Origin: Plutella xylostella
Taxonomy: Eukaryota; Arthropoda; Insecta; Lepidoptera; Plutellidae
Reading direction: 5' to 3'
Assembly (NCBI RefSeq): GCF_932276165.1
Contig: NC_063986.1
Location: 880,501-944,500, forward strand
DNA: 64,000 bases
This document shows positions 10,186 to 21,400 of the stretch, piece by piece. Made by a program: the position numbers and the translations under genes. Each line of letters begins with the position of its first letter. Positions within the stretch are counted from its first letter, which is position 1. The notes below the pieces were generated by a model that made no database searches, was not told the origin of the DNA, and saw nothing but the letters and a program-made list of their open reading frames with translations.

Positions 10186-13100
10186 CGACAAGAGATGAGC
10201 AACTGAGAGTTGTACACCAGAACATTCAGGGGCTTTCTCGCAAACTTCTAATGCTAGAGTTATTTTTAGAACAATACGACATAGACATAATTTGTATTAC
10301 TGAGCATCACCTTAAAAATGATGACATGAATTTTAACGTAAAAAATTACAATGTTATTAGCTCATTTAATAGGAAATCGTTAGACAAAGGAGGATCATTA
10401 ATATTTGTAAAGAAAAATTTAAAATGTAAGGATAGGAAAGATATTGTAAAATTATCGGTCGAAAGAATAGCTGAACTAGCTTGTGTTGAGATGGACAAGT
10501 ATATAATTTTAAGCGTGTACAGGCCCCCCTCTTCTGACTATAAAGTATTTGAGAAAGTGATGGAGGATAGTCTTACCATCTTATCTAAGAGCTCAAAACA
10601 AGTGGTCGTGGTGGGAGATTTTAATATTGATTTATTAGTTGAGACTTCTATGAAATGTTGTATAATTAATTTGTTCAAGTCATATAATTTAAGTAATGTC
10701 TTCCTGGAACCTACCAGAATTACTCCCACCTCAGCCACTTGTATTGACAATATTTACTGTAATTGTGATTTTACTAATCATTCTGTAATCAATTGTTTAC
10801 CATCCGACCACAGTGGGCAAATTATTACGTTTCCTTGTACTTTTGAACGTAAGTCAGCCACTTTCAAGTTCAGACCAGTAACATCATACAGAATTGATAA
10901 GTTTAAATCTCGATTGAACAGTAAACTTGGCTACTGTAGAAGCTCTGAAAGAAATCCCAATGATGCCTTTAAGGAAATATTTCAAGGTTTGTCTCAAGAA
11001 TTTGAAAACGTGTTCACTAAGAAAGAAGTAGATGTTAATTGTAAACTAAGTCTTAATGACTGGGCAACATCGGGAATTTATAAGAGCAGACGTAAATTAT
11101 ATGATCTCTATGAACAGCGTACATTTACTCATGACGATAACTTTAGAGATTATGTAAAGAAATATACAAAGATATTCAAAGCCGTTTGCCACCAAGCTAA
11201 ATCAGATTATATAAATAGAAAGATTAAAAACTCTAATAACAAGATTAAAACCGTATGGAATATCATTAATACTGAAACCGGGAAGAATAAACCACGTGAT
11301 TTAAATTTTGAACTTAAAATTAATGATAAAATTGTTTCATCTAGTGAAGAAGTGGCTTCCGTCTTTGAAGATTTTTTCCGTAGTATACCGATAGCTACAA
11401 CTGAGAACCTTGATTCATCTTGCGCTGAAGCTGAACGTTTGCTAAGAGGGAATGCACCGCCTTGCGATCTCGACTTTCAATTTCATGGTATAAATACACA
11501 GACCATAATTACCACTTATAAAGAATTAAATTTAAAAATGACAGAAGATTTATGGGGCATGTCCGTTAAAGTTATTAGTCATGTTATTGATATCCTAGCA
11601 CCCCACTTGGCTAATCTTTTTAACAGATGCATTGAGGTCGGTGTATTCCCCGATTTGATGAAACTTAGTAAACTAATACCGCTTTTTAAATCTGGTGAGA
11701 AAAATGATCCCAATAATTTTAGGCCTGTATCAGTTCTGCCAGTACTGAGTAAAATATTTGAAAAAATTATGCTGCATCAAATGCTTTCGCACTTTAGTAT
11801 TCACGGCCTTCTCCATAACCAACAGTTCGGTTTCACCAAAGGTCGATCTACAACTGACGCTGGTGTCGCGTTGGTCAAACACATATTTAGTGCTTGGGAG
11901 GAACGTCTTGATGCTGTGGGTGTATTTTGCGATCTATCGAAAGCATTTGATTGTGTGGATCATGCCACTCTACTTATGAAACTTAAATATTATGGGCTAA
12001 CTGGCAAAGCTCTTACATTATTGGAATCATACTTGAGCAACAGAACTCAACTAGTTGACATAAATGGAGTGCGTTCGGCTGGCTGTCCTGTCAGTATGGG
12101 TGTTCCCCAAGGCTCGATTTTAGGACCATTCTTGTTTCTTGTATATGTTAACGATTTACCGTTTTTGATAGATAAATTATGTGAGATAGTACTGTTTGCT
12201 GATGATACTTCACTTATATTTAAGTTGAAGCGACAAGAAGTCAATTTTGACAATGCAAACAGTACTCTTTCCATAGTTGCTAATTGGTTCACTGTAAATA
12301 ATTTAGCTCTTAACTCCAAGAAAACAAAATGTATTAAATTCACTTTGCCTAATGTAAGACAAGTAGAGACATATTTGACATTGAATAACGATAAGCTAGA
12401 GTTAGTAAATGAAACGGTATTCCTGGGTATTACAATTGACTCAAAGTTGCAATGGGGACCCCATATTGAGAGGATAGCCGGTAGATTGAGTTCTGCAGCT
12501 TATGCGGTTAGAACCATTAGACAGTTAACAGATGTAGATACAGCCAGGCTTGTGTATTTTAGTTATTTTCATAGTCTTACGGAATTCTATTGTGGGGACG
12601 AGCGGCTGACATTAATCAAATCTTTGTTCTGCAAAAACGAGCAATTCGAGCCATATATGTATTAGGGTCTAGAATTTCATTAAGAGATACGTTTAAGGAA
12701 ATAGGTATACTAACTGTTCCATGCCAATATATTTATGAAAATATTATGTATGTTCGTAAAAACTTAAATTCATTTAGTAAAGTAGGAGCCACTCACGGTA
12801 TTGAGACCAGAAACAAAAATAAGTTACTTTTCCCCACACTCAGACTTTCGAAAACAAACACATCATTCATGGGGAACTGTATACGCTTTTATAATAAATT
12901 ATCAAATGAAGCAATAAACCTTACTGAGCAAAAATTTAAGAATTATGTTAAAGCTACATTATGTAGTAAAGCTTACTATAGTATAAATGATTATTTAAAC
13001 GACAAAAACGCGTGGTCTTGTCCACCTCAGCTAAGGCTATTGAAAAAATGAAATGGATATAGGTACTTAAGTAAAATTGTAGGTACTAGATATAAGTAAA

Positions 13101-13260
13101 AATTGTAATAGATTATAAGGAAAAAGTTGAAAAGATGCTCGAGGAGTTTCTTTCGCCATTTCTTTCCTTCTCAATGACGGGGCCTTTGTGAAATGGTGGT
13201 AGATGACTATCGACAAATAATTGTAAAATTTTACGTCGATTAAACCATTTGAATTTGAAT
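10186..13260 (+). mobile_element. Jockey/CR1-type non-LTR retrotransposon, 5' truncated
   Basis: A LINE body with endonuclease and reverse transcriptase. It starts within the endonuclease (VHQNIQGLSRKL upstream of the first Met) and ends with a tail of repeated ttgaat (3' end near 13240-13260, with an overlapping gatataatatatc palindrome just after). No ORF1 is present. It sits inside the TIR element 9982-14316 and upstream of Fmr1. Confidence 0.85.
10251..13051 (+). pseudogene. LINE ORF2: endonuclease-reverse transcriptase, one frameshift
   Basis: The first frame (10251-12665, 804 codons) covers the apurinic-type endonuclease (ICITEHHLK, VVGDFNIDLL, PSDHSGQ) and the reverse transcriptase palm: NNFRPVSVLPVLSKIFEK, QFGFTKGRSTTDA, FCDLSKAFDCVDH, GVPQGSILGPFLFLVYVNDL and the catalytic LFADDTSL. 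Around 12583-12595 the frame shifts. The C-terminal domain continues at about 12590-13051 (WGRAADINQIFVLQKRAIRAI), where an intact relative would read through from FHSLTEYG. With one visible frameshift and a missing 5' end the copy is inactive but fairly young. Confidence 0.85.
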
Positions 13261-13335
13261 TTGAGGATATAATATATCCTCTTTCATTTAGTACACTTGA
13301 CCTTATCTGAACATAAATATTCTTCCACCCAAAGG

Positions 13336-13450
13336 TTGTCTTGAAAAAATCGGTTTTAGTGATAAGACCGCCTTTCTTGTACCTATGTGTTTGTATATAA
13401 GCTTTGTAAAATCTGTTCTTGTGTACAAATAAAGAATATTCTATCTATCT
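13336..13450 (+). repeat. LINE 3'-tail type repeat, copy 1
   Basis: The sequence cccaaaggttgtcttg... agtgataagaccgccttt... caaataaagaatattctatc matches a second copy at 17618-17745 within Fmr1 intron 5. It resembles the 3' UTR of a widespread lepidopteran LINE, ending in an attctat-type simple tail. Confidence 0.55.
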
Positions 13451-13689
13451 ATATCAAACGACATTTGTTGTATAGAAAATTTGTCCACGGCGAACAGAAA
13501 TAAAATTGGTTCTGATTTAGGAGATTTAATGTAGATTACAATAATGTAATAAGGTAATAATGTTATATCTGTGGGTCGTGGGAATAACGAGATAGATAGA
13601 CTTAAAAAAACTATGAATTATTTTTTTTGAACACTTTATTTTACATTTTCTAAAGTAACAAGAAACAATAGCATAAAATTAAAAGAAAT

Positions 13690-14155
13690 TCAGACAGCGT
13701 ACAAAGGCTAATTGCCAAAAAGCAATTTCTTCCAGCCAACCCTTGATAGGTTGGGATAACATGTCATTAATCATCATTATTTCGTCTAAAATCGCTGCAG
13801 CAGGTGCGCGAAATTCTTCTTGGTATACTGCCTAAGATTTAAAGTGTCATGTCATGTCCTCACACCTGTAATCAAAGAAAAATAAAGATTATATACCTAC
13901 TTTTCATCACGACCCACCCCGTCCCCGTGGTGGTGCCTGGGCACGGGTCTCTCGGGAAAATATTAATAAAATTACATGCGAGTATATGGGTAAAATTATT
14001 CGTCATATTTGGCAACACTAACCTGTAGCCGCTGCAACTCGTTCTTCCAATTTTTCAAACGGAATTAAAGGCGCCTGAATACGTTATTCTTCCTGCATAA
14101 AAGCCAATATATCTAGTATTACTTTTCTTGCATCACATTTTAGCGCTTTTGGCAT
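13690..14155 (-). pseudogene. Possible transposon-encoded protein fragments
   Basis: On the minus strand an ATG at 14155 opens a 23-codon frame (MPKALKCDARKVILDILAFM...) ending at 14084. In another frame a segment like LEERVAAATG follows up to about 14026, before a gttagt donor-like site. Further on (about 13850-13690) a coding-like stretch reads AVYQEEFRAPAAAILDEI. The style (helical N-terminus followed by ERVAAATG) resembles DNA-binding starts of some Tc1-like transposases, but I cannot name the protein. Stops and frame changes make it non-functional or exonic in an unknown way. Confidence 0.3.
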
Positions 14156-14660
14156 TATTTCACCCAGAAAATCACAAAACAAATTAAATAACGTAGCGTC
14201 AGCCTCTTCGCAGAAATTGACAACTCAAATAACGCACAGAGTATGAAATGACGTTTGACAATGACGTCTCGTTGTTGCACATTTTGACCACCGGAACAGA
14301 TAAGATTGTGGCACTATAGTGATTATTTGCTCAGTGGATGACACAGTGTTTTTTTCCTTATTATCCTTAAATTTCAAGTATCAAAGTCGGTTATGTTTCG
14401 CTATATAGGGTTGCTACATGAAAGATAGCAGTGCCCTCATTTAATTTCAGGACTTTATAGTTTCACTGTATAGGCATCACTTGCGTTATGCGATGCGTAT
14501 CGTCCAGTGGTCCTCCTGAACTCTCATATCACCGATCCCGTTTAAAACATGGATTCTGGGGTTAGGTTAAATGAAAAGGCCTAAAATGTGTGACACCCCT
14601 GCTACAATATATATATTATATATTGTATATCGTCTGTCAGAAAATATCGCATTAGCTGAT

Positions 14661-15077
14661 TTAAGGTCTTCGCACAGTATAACAACTCAACGGCGACTCG
14701 ACTCTATGCTAGACATTGATATTGAAGCCCTGTGTCATATCTTCAAGGTATGCTTCAAGGTTTAATTTCAAAAATGATTATAAAGTAGTGTAAAGTAGTG
14801 TACACTGTACAACGAGTGGCAACGCATCGTCACTAAATGTCATTTTTTGAAATTTAGGGCGTCTTGCACAACAAAGTTAAATAAAATTAAATAGTTTTTC
14901 TCTTGCTCTGACAGTAGGTATAATGTCAGAGCAAGAGGTCATAGATTTAATTTTATTTAACTTTGTTGTGCAAGACGCCCTAAACCTTGAACATGACACA
15001 GGGTAAATATCAATGTCTATTATAGAGTCGAGTCGCCGTTGAGTTGTTATACGTGTTATACTGTGCGAAGACCTTAA
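14661..15077. mobile_element. Foldback element with ~95-bp arms, host of another MITE
   Basis: The left arm (14661-14757: ttaaggtcttcgcacagtat, then caactcaacggcgactcgac) is mirrored by the right arm (14985-15077: gtcgagtcgccgttgagttg and ctgtgcgaagaccttaa). The centre is filled by a second palindromic element at 14853-14984. It lies about 400 bp upstream of the Fmr1 start codon. Confidence 0.75.
14853..14984. mobile_element. Nested palindromic MITE, ~132 bp
   Basis: Arms of about 40 bp (tttagggcgtcttgcacaac and gttgtgcaagacgccctaaa) enclose an inner hairpin (ttgctctgacag against gtcagagcaag). TA target ends are likely. It is inserted in the centre of the older foldback at 14661-15077. Confidence 0.75.
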
Positions 15078-15377
15078 CCTTAAAGCATCCTTAAAGAAAC
15101 ACCCAACCAACACCCAAATCCACTTCATTATAATATACCTACCCTAGTGTCCTGCTGGATGTTGTGTGAATGAAAACCCTCGAGCCACGTTGGAAACCAA
15201 AAAAAAATTGTTTCGATTTCGATTAATTTTCCGACGCCCCCTATTAAAGCAATGGAGAAAGGCCTTATCTTTTGAATCTTGGCATGAATGGCCATGCAAG
15301 ATATTGGAAAATATAACTAAAAGGGAGCATTCTTGTAAATATTATTCTTTACCGCCAGTACTAAATAAAAATAAATA

Positions 15378-15493
15378 AATTGTCTATGGTTCTTTTTTGT
15401 CTATGGATAAATACTTGGCAGTGATTGGTCGATTCTTTTTCGACGAGCGTTCGTTCTCGCACCGAAAACGCCAAATTTCGCTTTCAAACCAAA
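15378..15493 (+). promoter_or_regulatory. Fmr1 proximal promoter and 5' UTR (inferred)
   Basis: The stretch just upstream of the Fmr1 ATG (15494) contains a CCAAT-type inversion (gattggtc at 15424) and a short CpG-bearing segment (cgacgagcgttcgttctcgc). The context before the ATG, caaaatgg, is a good insect start. The transcription start cannot be fixed from sequence alone. Confidence 0.35.
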
Positions 15494-18400
15494 ATGGAGG
15501 ATTTGTCGGTCGAGGTGTACGGTGAAAATGGTGCTTATTACAAGGTTTGTACATTAAAAAGTACACTGTTTTTGTGTTTAAAATGGCATTTATTCAGTGG
15601 CCAAGTTCTTATATTATTGTTTTCAAGCATTGAATCCGTGTTGTATTGTATACTTACCAAAATATTTTCCGGGAAGACCATCGCGGCTGGAATGGACGCC
15701 ATGTCCGTCTGACAGGGCGTGAATTTTCCATGTGCTGAAATTGTGCCGCTTTTCTGTAATTTTAGCCATGATTGCGAAAGAACGTTGACCGGGACACTAC
15801 CGAAATATTTCCCATATTTTTTTGTGTAGGCTGTGACCTATTTATCGAGTATTTATTTCTAGAATACAACCAACTTATTGGGATCTTCAATATGCTCTAA
15901 AATAATTCTTCTATATTTTTAGGCCATTGTCACCGACGTACTCGACAACGAGGTTCTGGTAGCCTTTGAGAATGAGTAAGTTTACAATTTATTCCTAAAA
16001 TAATACTGGCAAAATATAACTTTAGGCAGTTAGTTAAAATTTATTTACATAATAATTTTCTGTTTTAGCTGGCAGCCGGAGTCGAAGTTTCCCTTTTCCC
16101 AAGTGTTTTTACCACCCAAAGATACTGGAAAACAGACTGATTTCGGTGAAAACCAAGATGTGGAGGTATTCGCTAGATCTAATGAGAAAGAGGCATGTGG
16201 TTGGTGGACTGCAAATATCAAGGTAGGTACTTGTATTGATTCTTATGAGCCACCTACTGTCATTTTTGTTCATTCTTGATTAGGTACTGAGACAAAATAT
16301 TGTGGCTACCCTCCAATATATTTTATTTACAGCACAAAGAAGCTAAGTACTTGGTCCAAATCTTATTAGAATTATGTGAAGCCAACCTTGAAAAGATCCC
16401 TTTTTGTATATTATACATACACAAAAGTTAACCAGTCTAGTAGCAACCCTTTAAGCCAGGTGCTACTTACCATAACAAATCTATAAACATAATAATAAAC
16501 ATCACTTCAATGTACCCTGATCTGTATTCAGGTCAGATTTTCAGCAATCTGACTGCATTGCTACATAAATAGAATTGAGTTTTACAAATTCATGGCTACT
16601 ATTTTTGGAAGTTTTGTAACTGGGATTGTCTATGCCCCAAATTCTTACATATAATTTTTTGTGGTCTACCTTATTGCTAATATTTGATTTATTTTTTGTC
16701 TTTACAGATGATCAGGGGTGAATTTTATGTAATAGAGTATTTAGAATGGGACAACTGCTATACAGAAATTGTGCCAAAAGATCGCCTACGAGTCAAGACC
16801 ACCAAAACCCCCATTGATAAAAGCACCTTCCATAAGTTTGAAATAGCAGTACCAGATGATCTCAAGGACTAGTAAGTACCTATTACTATTTATAATTGGC
16901 AAATACAATTACTCATGTTACCTTATTTTTGAAAAGTATCATAAGCATGCATTGCCATATTTTAATAAAATCCACGAGCAAATAAATTTCAGACTGGGTT
17001 GATGGACCTGATATCCATACACAGTTTCTGACAACCAACATAATTATTATGACTCATACTGGATCTATAGCCTAGCACATGAAGTCCATCTGGACTGCTC
17101 ACTTACATGGAAATCTAGTTGTTATTGTTTGCAGTAGGCCAAAGATTGAGTTTTGTCATGCTTTGTCAACCTCCACTGCCTACATACATGGAAAGCTGGT
17201 AGTTATTGTTTACAGTAGGACAAGGGAGCTTTGTCATGTTTCTTTGTAAAGACCTATATCCTATCCACCATCAATCACTATCAAATGCCAAAGAAACAGA
17301 ATACAAGTAAACTTAACCCTTAATCGGGCATGACTACTCTCGGATAAAGTTCGAAACTATTAGGGATCCATATTAATTATGCTGAATGAAGGGTGAAAAA
17401 CAGGATATCCTCTAACCAACCCCTTCCCCCGCAGCCTCAGCTCGCTTCACAGTGCGAAGGTGGAGAATGCCCACAAGGAGTTCCAGAAGGCCATCGGGGC
17501 GGCCTCGGTGTGGTACGTGCCGGAGCGCTGCGTGCTGTGCGTGCTGGCGCGCAGCGAGGCGGCCCAGCGCCGCGCCACCATGCTGCAGGACATGCATTAT
17601 AGGTACATATGTCATCTCTATTTCCATCCAAAGGTTGTCTGGCAGAGATCACTTTTAGTGATAAGACCGCCTTTTGTACCCTAATTTAGTTGCAATTTGT
17701 AATTCCTATGATTCTTTGTTGGTGTGCAAATAAAGAGTATTCTTGTAGTCAAGTTGCTATAATAATATTGTCTACCATATAGCCAGCACACACTAGGCCA
17801 GGGTGGTGAACTAGGCCTAAAACCCTTCAGGACCAGAGCCCCAGCAGTGGAGATGTGATGGGTTGTGATGATTATGAAGTTGCTACATCTCCAATGCTTT
17901 CAATATTTTCACCTGGCCTGCTGAGCATAGAGATTATGTCACTATGGGTCCTCTCCTACATTGGCAGAGGCGCATGTCCTGTTGTGTACTGTTGTGGGAT
18001 GGTATTGATGGACAGATTGTAACTTTTCATTATGTCAAAATCGTATGCAAGTAACTACCAGTTATGGATAGATAGTTATATAAACTGGCAGTAAGTGTGA
18101 TAATAGTAGTGGTTGCTTATCTGCTGTATACAGCCAACACCTGCCATACTTGCTTCCTTGTCTGAATTTGGTGGCTTACAGCAAATAACAATCTTATAAC
18201 ATACCGCAGTCATTTTTCATTTTTAATGTAACAAGGAGTCTCCGGTCCTCCAATCTGAGTTGTTACACAACAATAGTGATGAAATATTGATAGCTATACA
18301 CAACTACAGCACATAAATAACATCTCTACAGCTAAGCATTCTGCAGAGGTGTTGTGTGTTGGTCCAGCCGACTCACTGGGCTCACATTATCTGTGCTAAC

Positions 18401-21400
18401 AGCAATTATATGGAAGCGTCATGACCAACTGCCCTAAGTAAAGGCTTTATGGTACTCACTAGCTTCTACAGTTTCCCCCAGTATCATAACATTATTAATG
18501 CTCTGGGTTAGACACTGCACAAGAACAACAAATTACATTGCTAGTTATTTGGCCACTGCTTAATTTTTCATGAAAATATGTTAAATGTTAATTGTATTAT
18601 TCATTTTCGTTTTCAGGAATCTTTCTCAAAAGCTATTATTGCTGAAGAAGACTGAAGAGGCAGCGAGGCAGTTGGAGTCCACTAAAATTCATAGTCAGGG
18701 AGGGTGAGTCATATTTATCTTACTCATATTTAACTAGTATTTACATTTACAGGCTCAGAAAAAACTCATTTATAACCTTCTCCTTACCATTTGGTTCAGT
18801 TTCAGAATCAAAGGTAAATAAAAAATCACCATTCATACCTACCACAAAGTAACTCGGCATTCCAAGCACACGCCAGTTAAAATAAGTAACTAGTACTTTT
18901 TTCACGGAAATAAAATGTAATGATGGCCTTTTCTTGGACTTCTGCCCAGGTCATTGAACTATTTGTTTTCAATATTTTGCAGTCATTTGTTGGCAACGCC
19001 CACTGCATACAAGACTAGCGCAAAATACCTAGATAGAACTAGGTTACAGAAGCAATATAAACAATCTTATCATTTTCTTACATGTAGTCAGGCCATTCAG
19101 TTACACTTGTGATAATCCTTTCTGATTGCAAACCACTTTCGCATTCACTTTATTCTTTTCGTGCGTTTAGTCATGCATGAGATAAGCCACATTTCTCCAA
19201 TGACTAACCACTATCATCGTTGTAGCAGTCAAGTTTTTTTATTGTGTTAATTAAGTTATTATAGATTTATAAATTGTTACTCGAGCGAAACATAATGGAT
19301 AACGGAGGACAGTTATTGGATTTTTCTGTCTTTTGGCCATCTTTCAATCTTATCCAAGTTTCAGACAGCAAATAAGTGCCCTCACTGGGAACCATCTTCG
19401 ACAAGTAGCCAGTAGTGGCTGGATGAAGAAGCCTTCCTTGGGAAAGGATGATTATCTACATTTCTCATGATACCATTAAATGCTTGATTTCCGGGAAATT
19501 AGAATTGAAATTTTATTACGTCTTCCTATTCATGCTTCGGCATTCCAAAAGTCAAACCTCCCCCATCCACTATCTAATGGACCGCATTGTACAGTTTTTC
19601 AGAGGAGTTCTCGGTGCGCGAGGACCTGATGGGGCTGGCGATCGGCACGCACGGCGCCAACATCCAGCAGGCGCGCAAGGTGGACGGCGTCACCAACATC
19701 GAGCTCGAGGAGATGTCGTGCACCTTCAAGATCTGCGGAGAGGTGAGCACCAGTTGTTGTTGCTGTCCTAGTTGCTCGCGAGAACGCTGTTCAAACCCGC
19801 CTGGAAATTGGACTTAATGTTGTCTAGTTCTTGTATATTCTCTCACTAGTATTGAAAAAACCTTACAAACTTACGCGTTTATAATATTGGTAGGATGCAC
19901 AGCATCACTCTTACTATGAAGCATATTCTTGTGATGCATATTTATCTAGACTAGTTTTACTACGTCCATATAACATTGACAGCTAAGCAGGTAATATTTT
20001 TATGCAAAGGCAGATATCGCGGCTATCTGCTGCTTGTTCCCTCGGCAGTGACATAGGTCCCAGTAGACTATCTAATGTCTTTGTATATCTATCTTATGCC
20101 GTTCATTGTTACAATTGTCAAACCAAACATCACAAGCACTAACTAAACCTCACCTTTCCTTACAGTCAGCCAAAGCCGTGCGGCAAGCGCGCTCGATCCT
20201 CGAATACGCGGAAGAGTCCATCAAAGTGCCGCGCGCGCTCGTCGGGAAGGTCATCGGCAAGAACGGCAAGGTCATCCAGGAGATCGTGGACAAGTCCGGC
20301 GTCGTCCGCGTAAGTGCTGTAATGACGCCTTCTACCTTACAAGTACTACTAGCGTAGCGTAGCGTGGGACACCCGCGGTAGATATAATAAGCCATGCCCT
20401 CATATTGATGGATGTAGATGAAGTGACGCTAACTTATCTGACCACGGACCACTGATGTATATTTATGCGCAACGCTGCTGAATTCAGTATCGGTATGGGA
20501 ATGCTGTGTTGCCCTGAATAGGGAGCTAGTGAGCATGAGTTGACTGCTTATAAACGAACGCGTTTTTTGCAGCTTGTGATAGTCTGCCTATTATAAAACG
20601 TTGTATGTGCTTGCTAAAGTGTTACGTAGAATACGTAGTCAACTCGTGTTAGGCGTAAAGCTTATCTATGGTGGGTCAGACAGGTTGGTTTTGCTATACA
20701 ACGACTTACTTCTGACTGACATACGTGTAGGCGTCTCTAATTGAATGATAACAATGATCTTTTAAATCACATACAGTGTGGTTTGGTATAAGTACACACA
20801 TAGTATGCCATAACCTTTTTAAATTATACATATGACTGCTTTTGTTAAGTGCTAATTTTATTGTAAATTATAGCCTCATAGCACATAAACAGCATCTCTA
20901 CAGCTAAGCATTCTGCAGAGGTGCTGTGTGTTTGTCCAGCCGACTCACTGGGCTCACACTCTCCGTGCTAACAGCAGTATAGGAAGCATCAGGGCCAATT
21001 GTCTCAAGATGTAGGCTCTGTGGTAGTATAATGCTTCGTACAAATATATAATTTTGCTACAACTAGCAGTTAATGCTCGTCGATATAAGGGCCTAGCTTC
21101 TGGTCAGTTGCATTATGCCATCTATCCACTGTCTTCTTATCCGAAGTTATTTTCACGGGTTCCGCTCATCTGGCATAATCTTTATTGACCAAAACTCATT
21201 TCGCATAACTCGTATGGTCTAAACTTTTTTGGCCGAACCATCACTTTGCCAAGACTTATGTGGCATAAGGCTCGTTTCGTCTAAAACTCTTTAGGCACAA
21301 TCTTTAAACACCTAAGTTTCGTTTGCTCAAATTTATGTTCGTCTATACCTATGTATAATCTTGTTTCTCCTAATGTTATCTTAATAAATAATATATTAAG

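Larger units (their letters stand above)
9982..14316. mobile_element. TIR transposon remnant (TA target) split by a LINE
   Basis: The left end tagtgccacaatcttatctg (28-bp arm through ttccggtg) recurs in exact reverse complement at the right end (14289-14316). Dinucleotide TA lies outside both ends. This fits an IS630/Tc1/mariner-like target site, though the superfamily is inferred only from TA and TIR length. A LINE occupies about 10186-13260. The remaining DNA (13450-14290) holds small minus-strand coding-like segments described separately. Confidence 0.65.
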
